Numbered from the stretch's first letter, positions 53,565 to 62,638 are shown. The stretch is 64,000 nt of DNA from Lascolabacillus massiliensis (GCF_001282625.1 NZ_CTEJ01000002.1:1118501-1182500), one strand, 5' to 3'. Numbers and translations: made by a program. Notes: a model not told the origin generated them from the letters alone.

Positions 53565-54509
53565 TTATAACGGAATTACATATTTTTTCATTGCCTCATC
53601 CTGGAGAGATTTTGGCACAGCCTCCTTCACTTCATCAACAATAATGTTGATCAACCTTTCGCGGATAAACTCCTTACGGGTTACGAGACTGACTTCACGT
53701 ACAGGAGTTGAGTTTTTAAATGGTCTTACATTCTTTTTTTGCTTCTCACTGAGGTTGGCGATAGCCATTTCTGGAATAACAGTCAGACCCTCATTCTCAT
53801 CTACAATATTTATAAGTGTATCGATACTGCCCGCTTCATAGGAGAAAATGGATTGATTTGCACCTTTTCTTTTCTTAAGATTGCACAAGTGAAGAATCTG
53901 CGTCCTGAAACAATGCACCTCGTCAAGCAACCATAACTTAGTAGCATTCAGATCATCTTCATCCAATGCATTTTTTGCATACAGAGATCGCTCAAGTGGT
54001 GAAACATATGCAAAAAACTGTTCGTAATAGATTGGGGTTTCATTTATCGAAGGTTCTTTCAGCGGAGTAGCCAGAATTCCACCATCAAGAGAATCATTAG
54101 ATAAACCTTTTAATATCTGATCGGTTGTAAGCTCTGAAATAATTATTCTGATATCATAATTATTGTCACGATGAACCTGCATGAGTTTAGGCAAAAGATA
54201 GGGAGAGATAGTAGGAATTATTCCGAGTCTGAACACCCCTTTTACGATACCTTTCTCCTCCAGAATTATCTCCTTTATATGATTAACCTGAGCAACAGCA
54301 ACGCGGGCTTGGTCGATAATACGTTCTCCAATCTCTGTTGGCTGAACAGGCAGTTGTGAACGATCGAATATTTTTACTCCCAGCTCCTCCTCCAGCTTTT
54401 GAATCATCATACTCAGTGTTGGCTGTGTTACAAACGATGCCTCTGCAGCTTTGGAAAAATGGCGATAGTTATCTACTGCAATAATATATTCTAACTGTTG
54501 TATATTCAT
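53565..54509 (-). CDS. oxyR: Peroxide-sensing LysR regulator OxyR
   Basis: A 314-residue LysR-type regulator. The N-terminal winged helix reads MNIQQLEYIIAVDNYRHFSKAAEASFVTQPTLSMMIQKLEEELG in pattern (helix-turn-helix about 16-40). In the effector domain EVHCFRTQILHLC carries C200 and C209, nine residues apart like the redox pair C199/C208 of E. coli OxyR, which form a disulphide on contact with peroxide. In anaerobic Bacteroidales OxyR controls catalase, Dps and alkyl hydroperoxide reductase genes, none of which are in the window. The DHOD-like gene upstream ends 45 bases before its start. Confidence 0.93.
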   Translation of the reverse strand: MNIQQLEYIIAVDNYRHFSKAAEASFVTQPTLSMMIQKLEEELGVKIFDRSQLPVQPTEIGERIIDQARVAVAQVNHIKEIILEEKGIVKGVFRLGIIPTISPYLLPKLMQVHRDNNYDIRIIISELTTDQILKGLSNDSLDGGILATPLKEPSINETPIYYEQFFAYVSPLERSLYAKNALDEDDLNATKLWLLDEVHCFRTQILHLCNLKKRKGANQSIFSYEAGSIDTLINIVDENEGLTVIPEMAIANLSEKQKKNVRPFKNSTPVREVSLVTRKEFIRERLINIIVDEVKEAVPKSLQDEAMKKYVIPL

Positions 54510-54554
54510 AAAGCTTATTCTTTAATCAAATGAAACATAAAAATTACCTGTATA

Positions 54555-55532
54555 TTACTTGTAGTTTGAGAAATACTTCATAAACTGTACACGTTCGTAC
54601 AGGTATGGACTCTTTATGTTTGCATAGTTCAATTTACCCTTAAACTCCTCAATATTTGTATAGTTGTTTTGGTTCATCCACTCTTCAATACATGTAAGGA
54701 TATGATCAACTGTTTCCAAACCGTTTTCATATAATGTACTGCATAATTGTATTGCTCCAGCACCTGCAAGAATTCCCTTAATTACATCTTCCCATGAATG
54801 AACACCGTATGAACAGGCAATATCAAAATCAGGCACTCGACCCGACACTATTGCGGTCCACCTTAAAGTATCACTGAAATCAGAAGGGTTGCTGAAAACC
54901 GGACCTGGTACTAACTCCAGAGTCTTAATATCAATATCAAGCTGATAGAAACGATTAAACAACACTATACCATCAGCTCTAAGAGCCTTCAACTTTGAAA
55001 CAAGTCCCGGTAAATTACTGATATTCTTTGCCATTTTGATTACAACCGGTATATGGATAACCTTTTTTAGTTCCCTGACAATATTAACATATGTATCCTC
55101 AAGATATGTATCTCCAAACTCACCGGCATTTAGAACAAACAGGTTAAGTTCCAAACCATCAGCTCCTGCATCCTGAATAGTTTTTGCAAATTCAGTCCAT
55201 CTTGCCATTTTATAGCAGTTTATACTTGCAATAATTGGCACACTGCAACGCTTCTTTGCCGATCTGATTAAATCAAGATATTTATCCATATGATTCATCT
55301 GAACATAAGTATTGATGTAATCTGCAGCTTCCGGGTAATCTGCTATCTGAGATAGTTTTTCTGAATGATTTTCAATCTGCTCTTCAAAAAGAGATTTCAA
55401 AACTATTGCTCCCACACCTGAGTTTTCCAGTTCTATAATCTTATTAATAGAATTTGTTAACCCACTGCTTGCAGCAATTATGGGATTTTTTAGTTTTAAC
55501 CCCGCAAATGTTGTTTGTAAACTTGTAGTCAT
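54555..55532 (-). CDS. Dihydroorotate dehydrogenase-like flavoprotein
   Basis: A 325-residue FMN-dependent TIM-barrel protein of the dihydroorotate dehydrogenase superfamily. Family stretches: GLKLKNPIIAASSGLTNS at the N-terminus, PIIASINCYKMARW, GLELNLFV, VVIKMAKNISN, GIVLFNRF and the C-terminal phosphate-binding IKGILAGAGAIQLCSTLYENG. Such proteins are annotated as DHOD-like in Bacteroidetes, which also carry a true PyrD, so a role in pyrimidine synthesis is uncertain. Promoter box 36 bases upstream. Confidence 0.85.
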   Translation of the reverse strand: MTTSLQTTFAGLKLKNPIIAASSGLTNSINKIIELENSGVGAIVLKSLFEEQIENHSEKLSQIADYPEAADYINTYVQMNHMDKYLDLIRSAKKRCSVPIIASINCYKMARWTEFAKTIQDAGADGLELNLFVLNAGEFGDTYLEDTYVNIVRELKKVIHIPVVIKMAKNISNLPGLVSKLKALRADGIVLFNRFYQLDIDIKTLELVPGPVFSNPSDFSDTLRWTAIVSGRVPDFDIACSYGVHSWEDVIKGILAGAGAIQLCSTLYENGLETVDHILTCIEEWMNQNNYTNIEEFKGKLNYANIKSPYLYERVQFMKYFSNYK

Positions 55533-55568
55533 ACGATGAAGAAATGTTTTTCAAAATTTCATAATAAA

Positions 55569-55576
55569 CAAAAATA
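55569..55576 (-). promoter_or_regulatory. -7 promoter box TATTTTTG for the DHOD-like gene
   Basis: Minus-strand TAnnTTTG, 36 bases before the ATG at 55532. Confidence 0.5.
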
Positions 55577-55631
55577 GGGAATTTTATTGATAAAATCGAT
55601 ATGTTATATTTAAAAATAATGTCATCGTTTA

Positions 55632-56294
55632 TCAGCGACTTCCAAATATAAGTGTCCCTATTCTTACAATTGTACTCCCTGACTCAATTGCGAGGGGGTA
55701 GTCGCCGGTCATTCCCATTGAAACTTCTTTAAAATCAGCATCATCTTTAAAATGAAGATCTTTGAATTCATCAAAAAGCGACTTAAGCTGATCGAACTCA
55801 TTTTTCACCTTTTTTTCATCTTCAGTAAATGTGGCCATACCCATGAGGCCCGAAATTTTCACATGCCTGCATTCTCTCCATCTGCCTTCTGACAAGAACT
55901 TGCGACACTCTTCGGGAGAGAATCCTGATTTAGTGTCTTCATCTGCAATATGTATCTGAAGCAAACATGGTATTACCCTGTTATTGGCGCTACCCTGCTT
56001 CTCAATTTCACGCATTAGCCTCTCACTATCTAAGCTATGAATTAACGTAACAAAAGGGGCAATCTGTTTTACTTTATTACGCTGCAGATTCCCAATGAAA
56101 TGCCACTCAATATCTTTTGGCAGTTCCTGTTGTTTTTGCACAAGCTCCTGTACACGACTCTCGCCAAACAATCGCTGTCCGGCATTATAAGCTTCCATAA
56201 TCTCTTCATTTGAATGAAATTTGGAAACAGCAACAATCTTTACATTCGATGGAACAGTCTCTTTTAACGCCTCTATTTTTGATCTTATACTCAT
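55632..56294 (-). CDS. YggS-family PLP-binding protein
   Basis: A 220-residue member of the YggS/PLPBP family, a single-domain alanine-racemase-like TIM barrel that binds pyridoxal 5'-phosphate and balances PLP and amino acid pools. The PLP lysine is in KIVAVSKFHS (about K25), followed by AGQRLFGESRVQEL, DIEWHFIGNLQRNK and the phosphate-binding SMGMTGDYPLAIESGSTIVRIGTLIFG at the C-terminus. No catalytic activity is known for the family. The start overlaps the DUF4494 stop by 4 bases. Confidence 0.93.
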   Translation of the reverse strand: MSIRSKIEALKETVPSNVKIVAVSKFHSNEEIMEAYNAGQRLFGESRVQELVQKQQELPKDIEWHFIGNLQRNKVKQIAPFVTLIHSLDSERLMREIEKQGSANNRVIPCLLQIHIADEDTKSGFSPEECRKFLSEGRWRECRHVKISGLMGMATFTEDEKKVKNEFDQLKSLFDEFKDLHFKDDADFKEVSMGMTGDYPLAIESGSTIVRIGTLIFGSR

Positions 56295-56743
56295 TCTTCC
56301 TTATTAGTAACCTTATCGCCCGTATATGGGAAAACATCCATAATAGCTGTCTCTGTGACAGACGCTATTGAATAGTCTATCATAGTTTTTTTCATTTCAG
56401 CCTCAATAATTTCAACTGCCTCTTTAAGTTCAGATGCCTGAACGAGCATGTTTACAGCAGTTTTTTTCTCTGAACCGCTTTTTTCATCAAGTGTTATATA
56501 ATACAGTTTTGCCTTATAATATCTATCACCTGTTTCATTAAAAAATGAGTCTGAATATTTAACTCGCTTAATATCAGACACAGTAAATTCGCCCGAAATG
56601 AAGGGTCTGATCTCTTCTATAATTCTTGCCTCAGCTTCGGTAAATGACAACGCATCCACCAGATAAGGCTCTGTAACAGTTTTCTGAATGCCGGTCTCCA
56701 GCATTTTATCATATCTCAGTTTACACTCAAACCAGTTGTACAT
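56291..56743 (-). CDS. DUF4494 family protein
   Basis: A 150-residue soluble protein of the Bacteroidetes-specific DUF4494 family: MYNWFECKLRYDK, VDALSFTEAEARI and KAKLYYITLDEKSG are the conserved pieces. Function unknown. The 4-base overlap with the YggS gene and the shared promoter box indicate that they are made together, a linkage I recall as common in Bacteroidetes. Confidence 0.82.
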   Translation of the reverse strand: MYNWFECKLRYDKMLETGIQKTVTEPYLVDALSFTEAEARIIEEIRPFISGEFTVSDIKRVKYSDSFFNETGDRYYKAKLYYITLDEKSGSEKKTAVNMLVQASELKEAVEIIEAEMKKTMIDYSIASVTETAIMDVFPYTGDKVTNKEE

Positions 56744-56774
56744 ATAATCTTATTAATTTATTTTATTAGGATAA

Positions 56775-56782
56775 CAAAGATA
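56775..56782 (-). promoter_or_regulatory. -7 promoter box TATCTTTG for DUF4494-yggS
   Basis: Minus-strand TAnnTTTG, 31 bases before the ATG at 56743. Confidence 0.55.
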
Positions 56783-56853
56783 AGGATAAAATAGAAATGA
56801 AAAGGAGATTTTGTGAAAGCTGAAGTGATTTGCAGTTATTCGGTTTTAAATAC

Positions 56854-56861
56854 TATTTTTG
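56854..56861 (+). promoter_or_regulatory. -7 promoter box TATTTTTG for the DUF554 gene
   Basis: Exact TAnnTTTG ending 17 bases before the ATG at 56879; lies inside the frame extended to a GTG at 56813 and so supports the shorter start. Confidence 0.55.
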
Positions 56862-56878
56862 CAAATTATCTTAATAAA

Positions 56879-57556
56879 ATGATTGGAACCATTGTAAATA
56901 CAGTAGCGGTACTGGTGGGCGGACTACTAGGTCTTGTTCTCAATAAAAAAATGCCTGGAAGAGTTACATCAATTTATTTTCAGGCAATTGGACTTTTCAC
57001 TCTTGCAATAGGAGCCACTATGGCTGTGAGCATGGAAAAAATACTTATAATAGTTAGCAGTCTTGCTATTGGTTCTCTCTTGGGTGAGTGGTGGAACCTG
57101 GAAAAAGGTGCAGAACAGTTGAGTGAGTACCTTAAAAAGCGCTTCAAAATTGGGAGTGAGAGGTTTTCAGAGGGATTGGTTACTGCTTTTCTTTTGTTTT
57201 GCGTAGGTTCGATGACTATACTTGGCACTATACAGGAAGGAACAGGAGGGTCACCTGATCTCCTTTATACTAAATCGATGATGGATTTTTTCTCTGCAAT
57301 ACTCCTGGCTTCTGCATTTGGAGTAGGTGTAGCATTTTCTGCTCTGCCACTTTTTTTATTTCAGGCATCATTGACGCTATTTGCCATGTTTGCATCCCAT
57401 TTTTTCACTGATGATATTATACTGGGACTAACCAATGTAGGAGGAATATTATTAATAGGATTAGGTATCAACATACTTGAAATAAAGAAACTCCGCATTA
57501 TGAATATGCTTCCCTCTCTGGTTATAGTGGTGCTGTTACTATGGATTTTTAACTAA
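56879..57556 (+). CDS. DUF554 family membrane protein
   Basis: From the ATG at 56879 (MIGTIVNTVAVLVGGLLGLVL) it is 225 residues with about six to seven hydrophobic segments, matching the DUF554 (YdfK-like) inner-membrane family, whose cargo, if any, is unknown. Conserved pieces are GTIVNTVAVLVGGLLG, GSLLGEWWNLE, FCVGSMTILGTIQEG and GVGVAFSALPLF. The extended frame adds 22 residues from a GTG and lacks family support. The APC transporter starts 14 bases after its stop. Confidence 0.85.
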   Translation: MIGTIVNTVAVLVGGLLGLVLNKKMPGRVTSIYFQAIGLFTLAIGATMAVSMEKILIIVSSLAIGSLLGEWWNLEKGAEQLSEYLKKRFKIGSERFSEGLVTAFLLFCVGSMTILGTIQEGTGGSPDLLYTKSMMDFFSAILLASAFGVGVAFSALPLFLFQASLTLFAMFASHFFTDDIILGLTNVGGILLIGLGINILEIKKLRIMNMLPSLVIVVLLLWIFN

Positions 57557-57570
57557 ATTCCTCTCAAAAG

Positions 57571-58992
57571 TTGCAAAAGAAAGATCAGAAGTTAGGTTTA
57601 TGGCTGTTGGTTTTTATAGCCCTCGGATCGATGATTGGATCCGGCATATTTAATTCTCCTAAAGATCTCATCAGTTCGGCTAATCCACAAGGTGCGATGA
57701 TTGCCTGGCTTATAGGTGGATTCGGAGCTTTGATGCTTGCTCTGGTATTTGTTTATCTCGCAGCAAGAAAACCAGAATTGAAAAGTGGTATCTATGCCTA
57801 TGCCCGTGATGGGTTTGGCGATTTCATGGGATTCAATTCAGCATGGGGATACTGGTCGTTAGGCTGGCTTGGCAACATTGGATTTATCGTACTATTTTTT
57901 AAGACATTTAATGATCTGCTGGGCGATAAAGCTATTTCACCCCTACAAGCTTTTATTATTGGTTCACTTATTATCTGGATATTCTTTTTTATACTGAAAG
58001 CGGGTATAAGAGAAGGCGCCATACTTAATTTCATAGTAACAACTGCAAAGCTGATTCCTGTTATTCTTATAATAGTTCTAGGTGTTTTACTGGTAAAAAG
58101 TGATCTCTTCATTGTAGAAAACTGGCAAACAAGACTTGCCTCAACAGGTGAACCAATATCGCCCACGATACAGATTAAAAGTGCAATGGCAATTATTTTA
58201 TGGTGTTTCGTGGGAATGGAGGCAGCATCGGTATTATCTGGAAGAGCCAAAAGTCAGAAGATTGTCAGACTTACTATTATAATCTCTCTGCTTATTGTGC
58301 TTGGGGTATATATGCTGATCACTTTTATTGCAATGTCCTCTATACCGGCAGATAAATTAGCAGCATCTGAGACTCCTTTGGCACTGGTTCTTGAGCAGAC
58401 TGCGGTAGGTGCAGCCGGAGGAGTGATAGTGAAGCTTGGAATTATGGTTTCCGTGCTTGGTGCAAGTTTCTCCTGGATTATGCTGTCGGTTGAGACACTA
58501 TATGTTGCAGCAGTTGATAATGTTCTTCCCCGTATATTTAAAAAGGTAAACAAAAACGGAACCCCCGTAACTGTACTTCTGATTACTCAGGGTTTTACTC
58601 AAATATTTCTTATTTCAATATTGTCGCCTAAACTAAACGAGACATATCTGGCTGCTATAACAATTGCAACTACGCTGGCGCTTATTCCCTATTTACTGTC
58701 ATCACTTTATGCTGTAAAGATTGCAATGATTAACAGAAAAAGGGAATCATTGCATCATCTTATTATTGCACTGTTGGGTACGATCTACTCTCTTTATGTA
58801 ATATTTGCCGTAGGTATTAAATATCTTATTCTTTCCTTACTATTTTATGCCATAGGATCACTTCTCTTTATAAAAGCAAAAAGAGAGCAAAAAAAACAGC
58901 CCAAACCTTGGGAGTGGGCTGTTATAGTTTTATTGCTAATTGGATCACTGATAATAACCGGTCTGATTTTTTCAGGGAAAATCATTCTCTGA
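57571..58992 (+). CDS. APC-family amino acid permease/antiporter (TTG start)
   Basis: A 473-residue inner-membrane transporter with about 12-13 membrane segments, of the APC superfamily basic amino acid/polyamine antiporter group. The first helix carries the unwound substrate-binding GSMIGSGIFNSP (about 18-29), and GFGDFMGFNSAWGYW and CFVGMEAASVLSGRAK are typical of arginine/ornithine-type antiporters. The only start that keeps helix 1 is the TTG at 57571; the next ATG falls inside the substrate-binding loop. Substrate cannot be fixed. Its stop (TGA, 58990-58992) directly abuts the stop of the convergent TonB receptor gene. Confidence 0.85.
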   Translation: MQKKDQKLGLWLLVFIALGSMIGSGIFNSPKDLISSANPQGAMIAWLIGGFGALMLALVFVYLAARKPELKSGIYAYARDGFGDFMGFNSAWGYWSLGWLGNIGFIVLFFKTFNDLLGDKAISPLQAFIIGSLIIWIFFFILKAGIREGAILNFIVTTAKLIPVILIIVLGVLLVKSDLFIVENWQTRLASTGEPISPTIQIKSAMAIILWCFVGMEAASVLSGRAKSQKIVRLTIIISLLIVLGVYMLITFIAMSSIPADKLAASETPLALVLEQTAVGAAGGVIVKLGIMVSVLGASFSWIMLSVETLYVAAVDNVLPRIFKKVNKNGTPVTVLLITQGFTQIFLISILSPKLNETYLAAITIATTLALIPYLLSSLYAVKIAMINRKRESLHHLIIALLGTIYSLYVIFAVGIKYLILSLLFYAIGSLLFIKAKREQKKQPKPWEWAVIVLLLIGSLIITGLIFSGKIIL

Positions 58993-61368
58993 TTATCTGT
59001 CAAATGTATATCTTAATGTAGCTCCTATTCTGGCAGGATAACCACGCTGAACGAATGAATTAGTATTTCCTGTAGTCATATCGGACGCCTCAAAAAGGAA
59101 TGAATTATAATCTTTTCCTAATAGGTTTTTTCCCCATAATTCCAGAGAAAAAACACCTTTCTCAACTGCTACTGTTCCATTTACCAAACCATAAAATGGC
59201 TGATAAAGCTCTTCGCCATTTACATCTTCATTAGACTCAGTCCAGTATATTTTTCCTACTCCTGTATATTGAACATTAGCAATAAATCTGTCAATAAAAG
59301 ATCCATTACCAAATTTATATACATAACCGGCTCCCAGACTTAAAGTATGACGAGGAGCAAATGGGATATAATTTCCTGCATAATTTACATCCTCAGATGC
59401 CTGATAGTCTTTAAATCGAGCATTAGCAAAGCCATAATCACCATAAAATGAAAGATTACTAATAGGACTGTACTTAACACTCAACTCAAATCCCTTGCTT
59501 TCTGATTTACCGGCATTTTCCACTGTTCTGCCTGAAGTTCCCTGTCTTGTAAGTTTAATTATCTGGATGTCATTTACTCGAGAGTAGAACAGAGCATATG
59601 TAAGTGAAAGTTTATTGTTTAACATTTCATAGCGACCACCCAGCTCATATGTCCAACTTGTTTCAGGATCATATGAAAGCATCTCCTCCAGACTTGGATC
59701 TTCATCTCCATTTCCGGGAGCACCACCACCAGGCAACATTCCGGGAGGCATTCCGCTCATTGCATTTCTCATTATTGATTCCGAAAGAGCTCCTTGCAGC
59801 ACTTCGGAGAACACCTGTTCGTTATATCCGCCTGTTTTATATCCTTTAGAGGCTGATAAATAAATCATTGAAGTAGGTGAGTAATTATATTTTAATGCGA
59901 ATTTTGGAAGAAGCTGACCAAAATCCCTGCTGAAAGACCCTTCAATTAAAGTATCTCCCTCAACAAATATATCAGGCATTGGTCTGTTTGGAATCTGAAA
60001 TTTAAGATTTACATCACCACCATCACTTTCAGTAGAGAAATCTATGGCAGTCTGCTCATAGTCGAATCTCAAACCTGCTGTAGCTGACAAGCCTTCAACA
60101 CCAAAAAGATCATTTATTGTTGATTGGTGGAAAAGAGCCGCTCCCTTTGAGGGTTTTGTATATATTCCGGGAAGATCAATTCTATCATTAGCGTAGACAA
60201 TTCTAAGCGGGGCTCCCATTCTCTCCATAGCTGTATCGAGATGACCCTGCATGGCAACCATACCATCCTCTTTAATTGCTACAGGTGTATCTACAACTCT
60301 TCTGTCATAAAATCCAAATGCACCAAGCACCCAGCTATAAGTTTTATTTAAGTCTGACTTAACGGTAAACTCCTGACTAATAGAATGCTGCTTTTGCTTT
60401 TGATTTATAGAAAAAACAGAATTGGAGGTATAGTCCTGATCCATTTTCATATCATCTTTCAGATACTGAAATCCGGTTGTTGAGTGAACTGTGAAGCCAC
60501 TCCTGCGCCATTCAAGAGACAATCCGTTTGTAAAAAGATGGCGATCATAGGAAGAGGGTTCATTAAAACTGGATCTGGTTGAATCGACATGCATATAGGG
60601 GAATGCTCCACCGGTAACATAATCATAATTACCAAACAGCATTGCTTTAAAATCAGGTGATGCCTGCCATTCTAATTTAATTTTGCCTCCGGCATTTTCT
60701 GAATTGTCGACTTTTTCTCCTGTATAGCTATTAGTAAAATAACCATCATCGCGCTTATAATATGCTGCTGCAGAGAGACCAAAATTGTTGGAAAGCTTAC
60801 TGTAATTTGAGCCCATTAGTGAAAACTGGCCATAATTGCCCCCACTCATTGTCAAGCGGGTTCCCTGATATGCTAAAGGAGACAGGGTGTAAAGATTCAC
60901 AATGCCGCCAATTGCATTTCTGCCATAAAGTGTTCCTTGTGCTCCTCGCAATACCTCTACACGCTGAATATCCTGAAATTCAAAATCAAAAGCTGATGGA
61001 TTGAAGCTTGGCACATTGTCTACATACAAACTAACTGTTTGAGAACCTAACCGTGCACCAATACCTCTAATATAAATAGGAGTGGACACTTTTGAACCAT
61101 AAGTGGGTATAAAGAAGTTTGGTATATAACTGCTTAGATCAGGCAGTGATTCAATCTGTGTATTCTGCAGCTGCTTAGGAGATACAACCGAAACAGCGGT
61201 TGGCATATTTTTCAGGTTATTTGTTTCCTTCACGGAACTACTAATCACAAATTCGTCTAAATAATATACCCTTAATGTATCTTGTGGATTTTCTTTTTCA
61301 TAATCTGCTCCTGAAGCAGTAATAAAAGTGTAGCAAACTACAGACATTAACAATATCAACTTCTTCAT
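58993..61368 (-). CDS. TonB-dependent outer membrane receptor (siderophore/FecA-like)
   Basis: From the ATG at 61366-61368 it is 791 residues with signal MKKLILLMSVVCYTFITASG. A TonB-box-like YYLDEFVISSS is followed by the plug (about 45-160; NMPTAVSVVSPKQL, IYIRGIGARLGSQTVSLYVDN, VEVLRGAQGTLYGRNAIGGIVNL) and a barrel ending GATLRYTFDR. There is no carboxypeptidase-like N-terminal domain and no SusD. Residues about 532-560 hold a Met/Pro/Gly-rich stretch followed by acidic residues, probably in a surface loop. The frame extends 14 codons upstream of the chosen start, but the signal peptide begins at MKKLILL. Ligand unknown. Confidence 0.9.
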   Translation of the reverse strand: MKKLILLMSVVCYTFITASGADYEKENPQDTLRVYYLDEFVISSSVKETNNLKNMPTAVSVVSPKQLQNTQIESLPDLSSYIPNFFIPTYGSKVSTPIYIRGIGARLGSQTVSLYVDNVPSFNPSAFDFEFQDIQRVEVLRGAQGTLYGRNAIGGIVNLYTLSPLAYQGTRLTMSGGNYGQFSLMGSNYSKLSNNFGLSAAAYYKRDDGYFTNSYTGEKVDNSENAGGKIKLEWQASPDFKAMLFGNYDYVTGGAFPYMHVDSTRSSFNEPSSYDRHLFTNGLSLEWRRSGFTVHSTTGFQYLKDDMKMDQDYTSNSVFSINQKQKQHSISQEFTVKSDLNKTYSWVLGAFGFYDRRVVDTPVAIKEDGMVAMQGHLDTAMERMGAPLRIVYANDRIDLPGIYTKPSKGAALFHQSTINDLFGVEGLSATAGLRFDYEQTAIDFSTESDGGDVNLKFQIPNRPMPDIFVEGDTLIEGSFSRDFGQLLPKFALKYNYSPTSMIYLSASKGYKTGGYNEQVFSEVLQGALSESIMRNAMSGMPPGMLPGGGAPGNGDEDPSLEEMLSYDPETSWTYELGGRYEMLNNKLSLTYALFYSRVNDIQIIKLTRQGTSGRTVENAGKSESKGFELSVKYSPISNLSFYGDYGFANARFKDYQASEDVNYAGNYIPFAPRHTLSLGAGYVYKFGNGSFIDRFIANVQYTGVGKIYWTESNEDVNGEELYQPFYGLVNGTVAVEKGVFSLELWGKNLLGKDYNSFLFEASDMTTGNTNSFVQRGYPARIGATLRYTFDR

Positions 61369-61393
61369 ATTTGAAATTTTATTTAAATAGAAA

Positions 61394-61426
61394 AGACAAC
61401 AATAGATCAATCCTCTATTGTAGTCT
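61394..61426 (-). promoter_or_regulatory. Stem-loop in the leader of the TonB receptor gene
   Basis: AGAC-A-ACAATAGA (61394-61406) pairs with TCTATTGT-A-GTCT (61414-61426): 8 bp, one A-A mismatch, then 4 bp, with a 7-base loop. It lies 26 bases before the start codon. Could be an operator or an RNA element; no T-tract. Confidence 0.45.
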
Positions 61427-61478
61427 TAAAATTAACCTAAGATATAATGCAAAGTAATATTAATTAGAACGATGAAAC

Positions 61479-61498
61479 AATCACTACTATTAGTGATT
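61479..61498. terminator. Short stem-loop after the DMT gene
   Basis: AATCACTA (61479-61486) pairs with TAGTGATT (61491-61498) across a 4-base loop, 17 bases beyond the DMT stop. The long T-run is on the plus strand (61497-61503), so efficiency for the minus-strand gene is doubtful. Confidence 0.4.
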
Positions 61499-61514
61499 TT
61501 TTTCTTTAATCACA

Positions 61515-61877
61515 TTACTTGAAAATAAAATAGACAGCAAGCACAAGAAAGACAAATCCTATAAGATGATTCATTTTCAAAGTTGTCTGAAATGCAAATG
61601 AGGAGAACAGAACAAAAATTACCAGAGTGATAACCTCTTGAATCACCTTTAACTGAAGTAATGAAAGAGAACCTCCATTGCCTTCATATCCAATACGATT
61701 GGCAGGAACTTGAAAACAGTATTCAAAAAATGCAATAAGCCAGCTTACAAGGATTACTCCAATAAGAGGTAATTTACTAAACCAGCTTTGTTCTGCCAGC
61801 TTTAGGTGACCATACCATGCCAGCGTCATAAATATATTTGAAATTACTAAAAGTCCGATTGTAAGAATGTAGTTCAT
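61515..61877 (-). CDS. DMT-superfamily small membrane protein (DUF486)
   Basis: A 120-residue inner-membrane protein with four hydrophobic helices, starting MNYILTIGLLVISNIFMTLAW and containing the DUF486 signature FFEYCFQVPANRIGYEG. The family belongs to the drug/metabolite transporter superfamily; function unknown. Preceded by a -7 box and probably transcribed alone. Confidence 0.88.
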   Translation of the reverse strand: MNYILTIGLLVISNIFMTLAWYGHLKLAEQSWFSKLPLIGVILVSWLIAFFEYCFQVPANRIGYEGNGGSLSLLQLKVIQEVITLVIFVLFSSFAFQTTLKMNHLIGFVFLVLAVYFIFK

Positions 61878-61897
61878 ATCATTTCAAAAAAATTGCG

Positions 61898-61905
61898 CAA
61901 AAATA
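61898..61905 (-). promoter_or_regulatory. -7 promoter box TATTTTTG for the DMT gene
   Basis: Minus-strand TAnnTTTG, 20 bases before the ATG at 61877. Confidence 0.55.
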
Positions 61906-62016
61906 CAACATTTTAGAATACAAACAATATTATGCACTACCGAACTTTCAGCTAATGAACACCATCTCATATCTTTTGTTATAGTTATATATTTAGGAAT
62001 TTAGGAGATAATTTAT

Positions 62017-62571
62017 ATGAAAACAGCTCTGCTAATTGTTGATGTTCAAAATGATTTTTGTCCCGGTGGTGCACTGGGTGTAAAAGATGGAGATAAAATT
62101 GTACCAACTATAAACAAAATAATCAAGAAATTTGACCTGGTTATATCGTCACAGGACTGGCATCCTGAAGATTCTGTACATTTTGAAAAGTGGCCGGTAC
62201 ACTGTGTTGCTGGTACAAAGGGTGCTGAATTTCATCCTGACCTGAAAAGCGAAAAAATTGATCTTAAATTAATTAAGGGTACATATAATAAAGATGATGG
62301 CTACTCTGCTTTTGAGGCTACAAATTTATCATTCGCAAATTATCTTGAGGAGAATGAGATTACAACACTTTATATCTGTGGGTTAACAACTGATTACTGC
62401 GTTAAAGAGACGGCTCTGGATGCTGTTAAAAACGGTATTCACACTTTTGTTATAACAGATGCAATTGCAGCTGTGAATGTTCAGCCTTGTGATGGCAAAG
62501 AGGCTCTTAACGAAATGTATTCAAAAGGTTGTATTTTGATAGAATCTGAAGACATTTCTGATGTTTTATAG
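62017..62571 (+). CDS. pncA: Nicotinamidase
   Basis: A 184-residue isochorismatase-fold amidase converting nicotinamide to nicotinate for NAD+ salvage. D9 of ALLIVDVQNDFCPGGAL is the catalytic aspartate, SQDWHPEDSVHF supplies the metal-binding His, and the nucleophilic cysteine is in ICGLTTDYCVKETALDAV (about C133). Length is typical. A GGAG purine run lies 13 bases before the ATG; only an imperfect TATCTTTTG is seen upstream. Pathway partner nadE is at 23399. Confidence 0.94.
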   Translation: MKTALLIVDVQNDFCPGGALGVKDGDKIVPTINKIIKKFDLVISSQDWHPEDSVHFEKWPVHCVAGTKGAEFHPDLKSEKIDLKLIKGTYNKDDGYSAFEATNLSFANYLEENEITTLYICGLTTDYCVKETALDAVKNGIHTFVITDAIAAVNVQPCDGKEALNEMYSKGCILIESEDISDVL

Positions 62572-62622
62572 AAAACTCCCGGATTGAAATGCTCACAATA
62601 ATGTAAAATCATTTTTGGTTAG

Positions 62623-62630
62623 TATCTTTG
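62623..62630 (+). promoter_or_regulatory. -7 box TATCTTTG for the HipA-like gene
   Basis: Exact TAnnTTTG ending 8 bases before the ATG at 62639; nearly leaderless if used. It overlaps the extended frame from 62615. Confidence 0.45.
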
Positions 62631-62638
62631 TATTCAAG

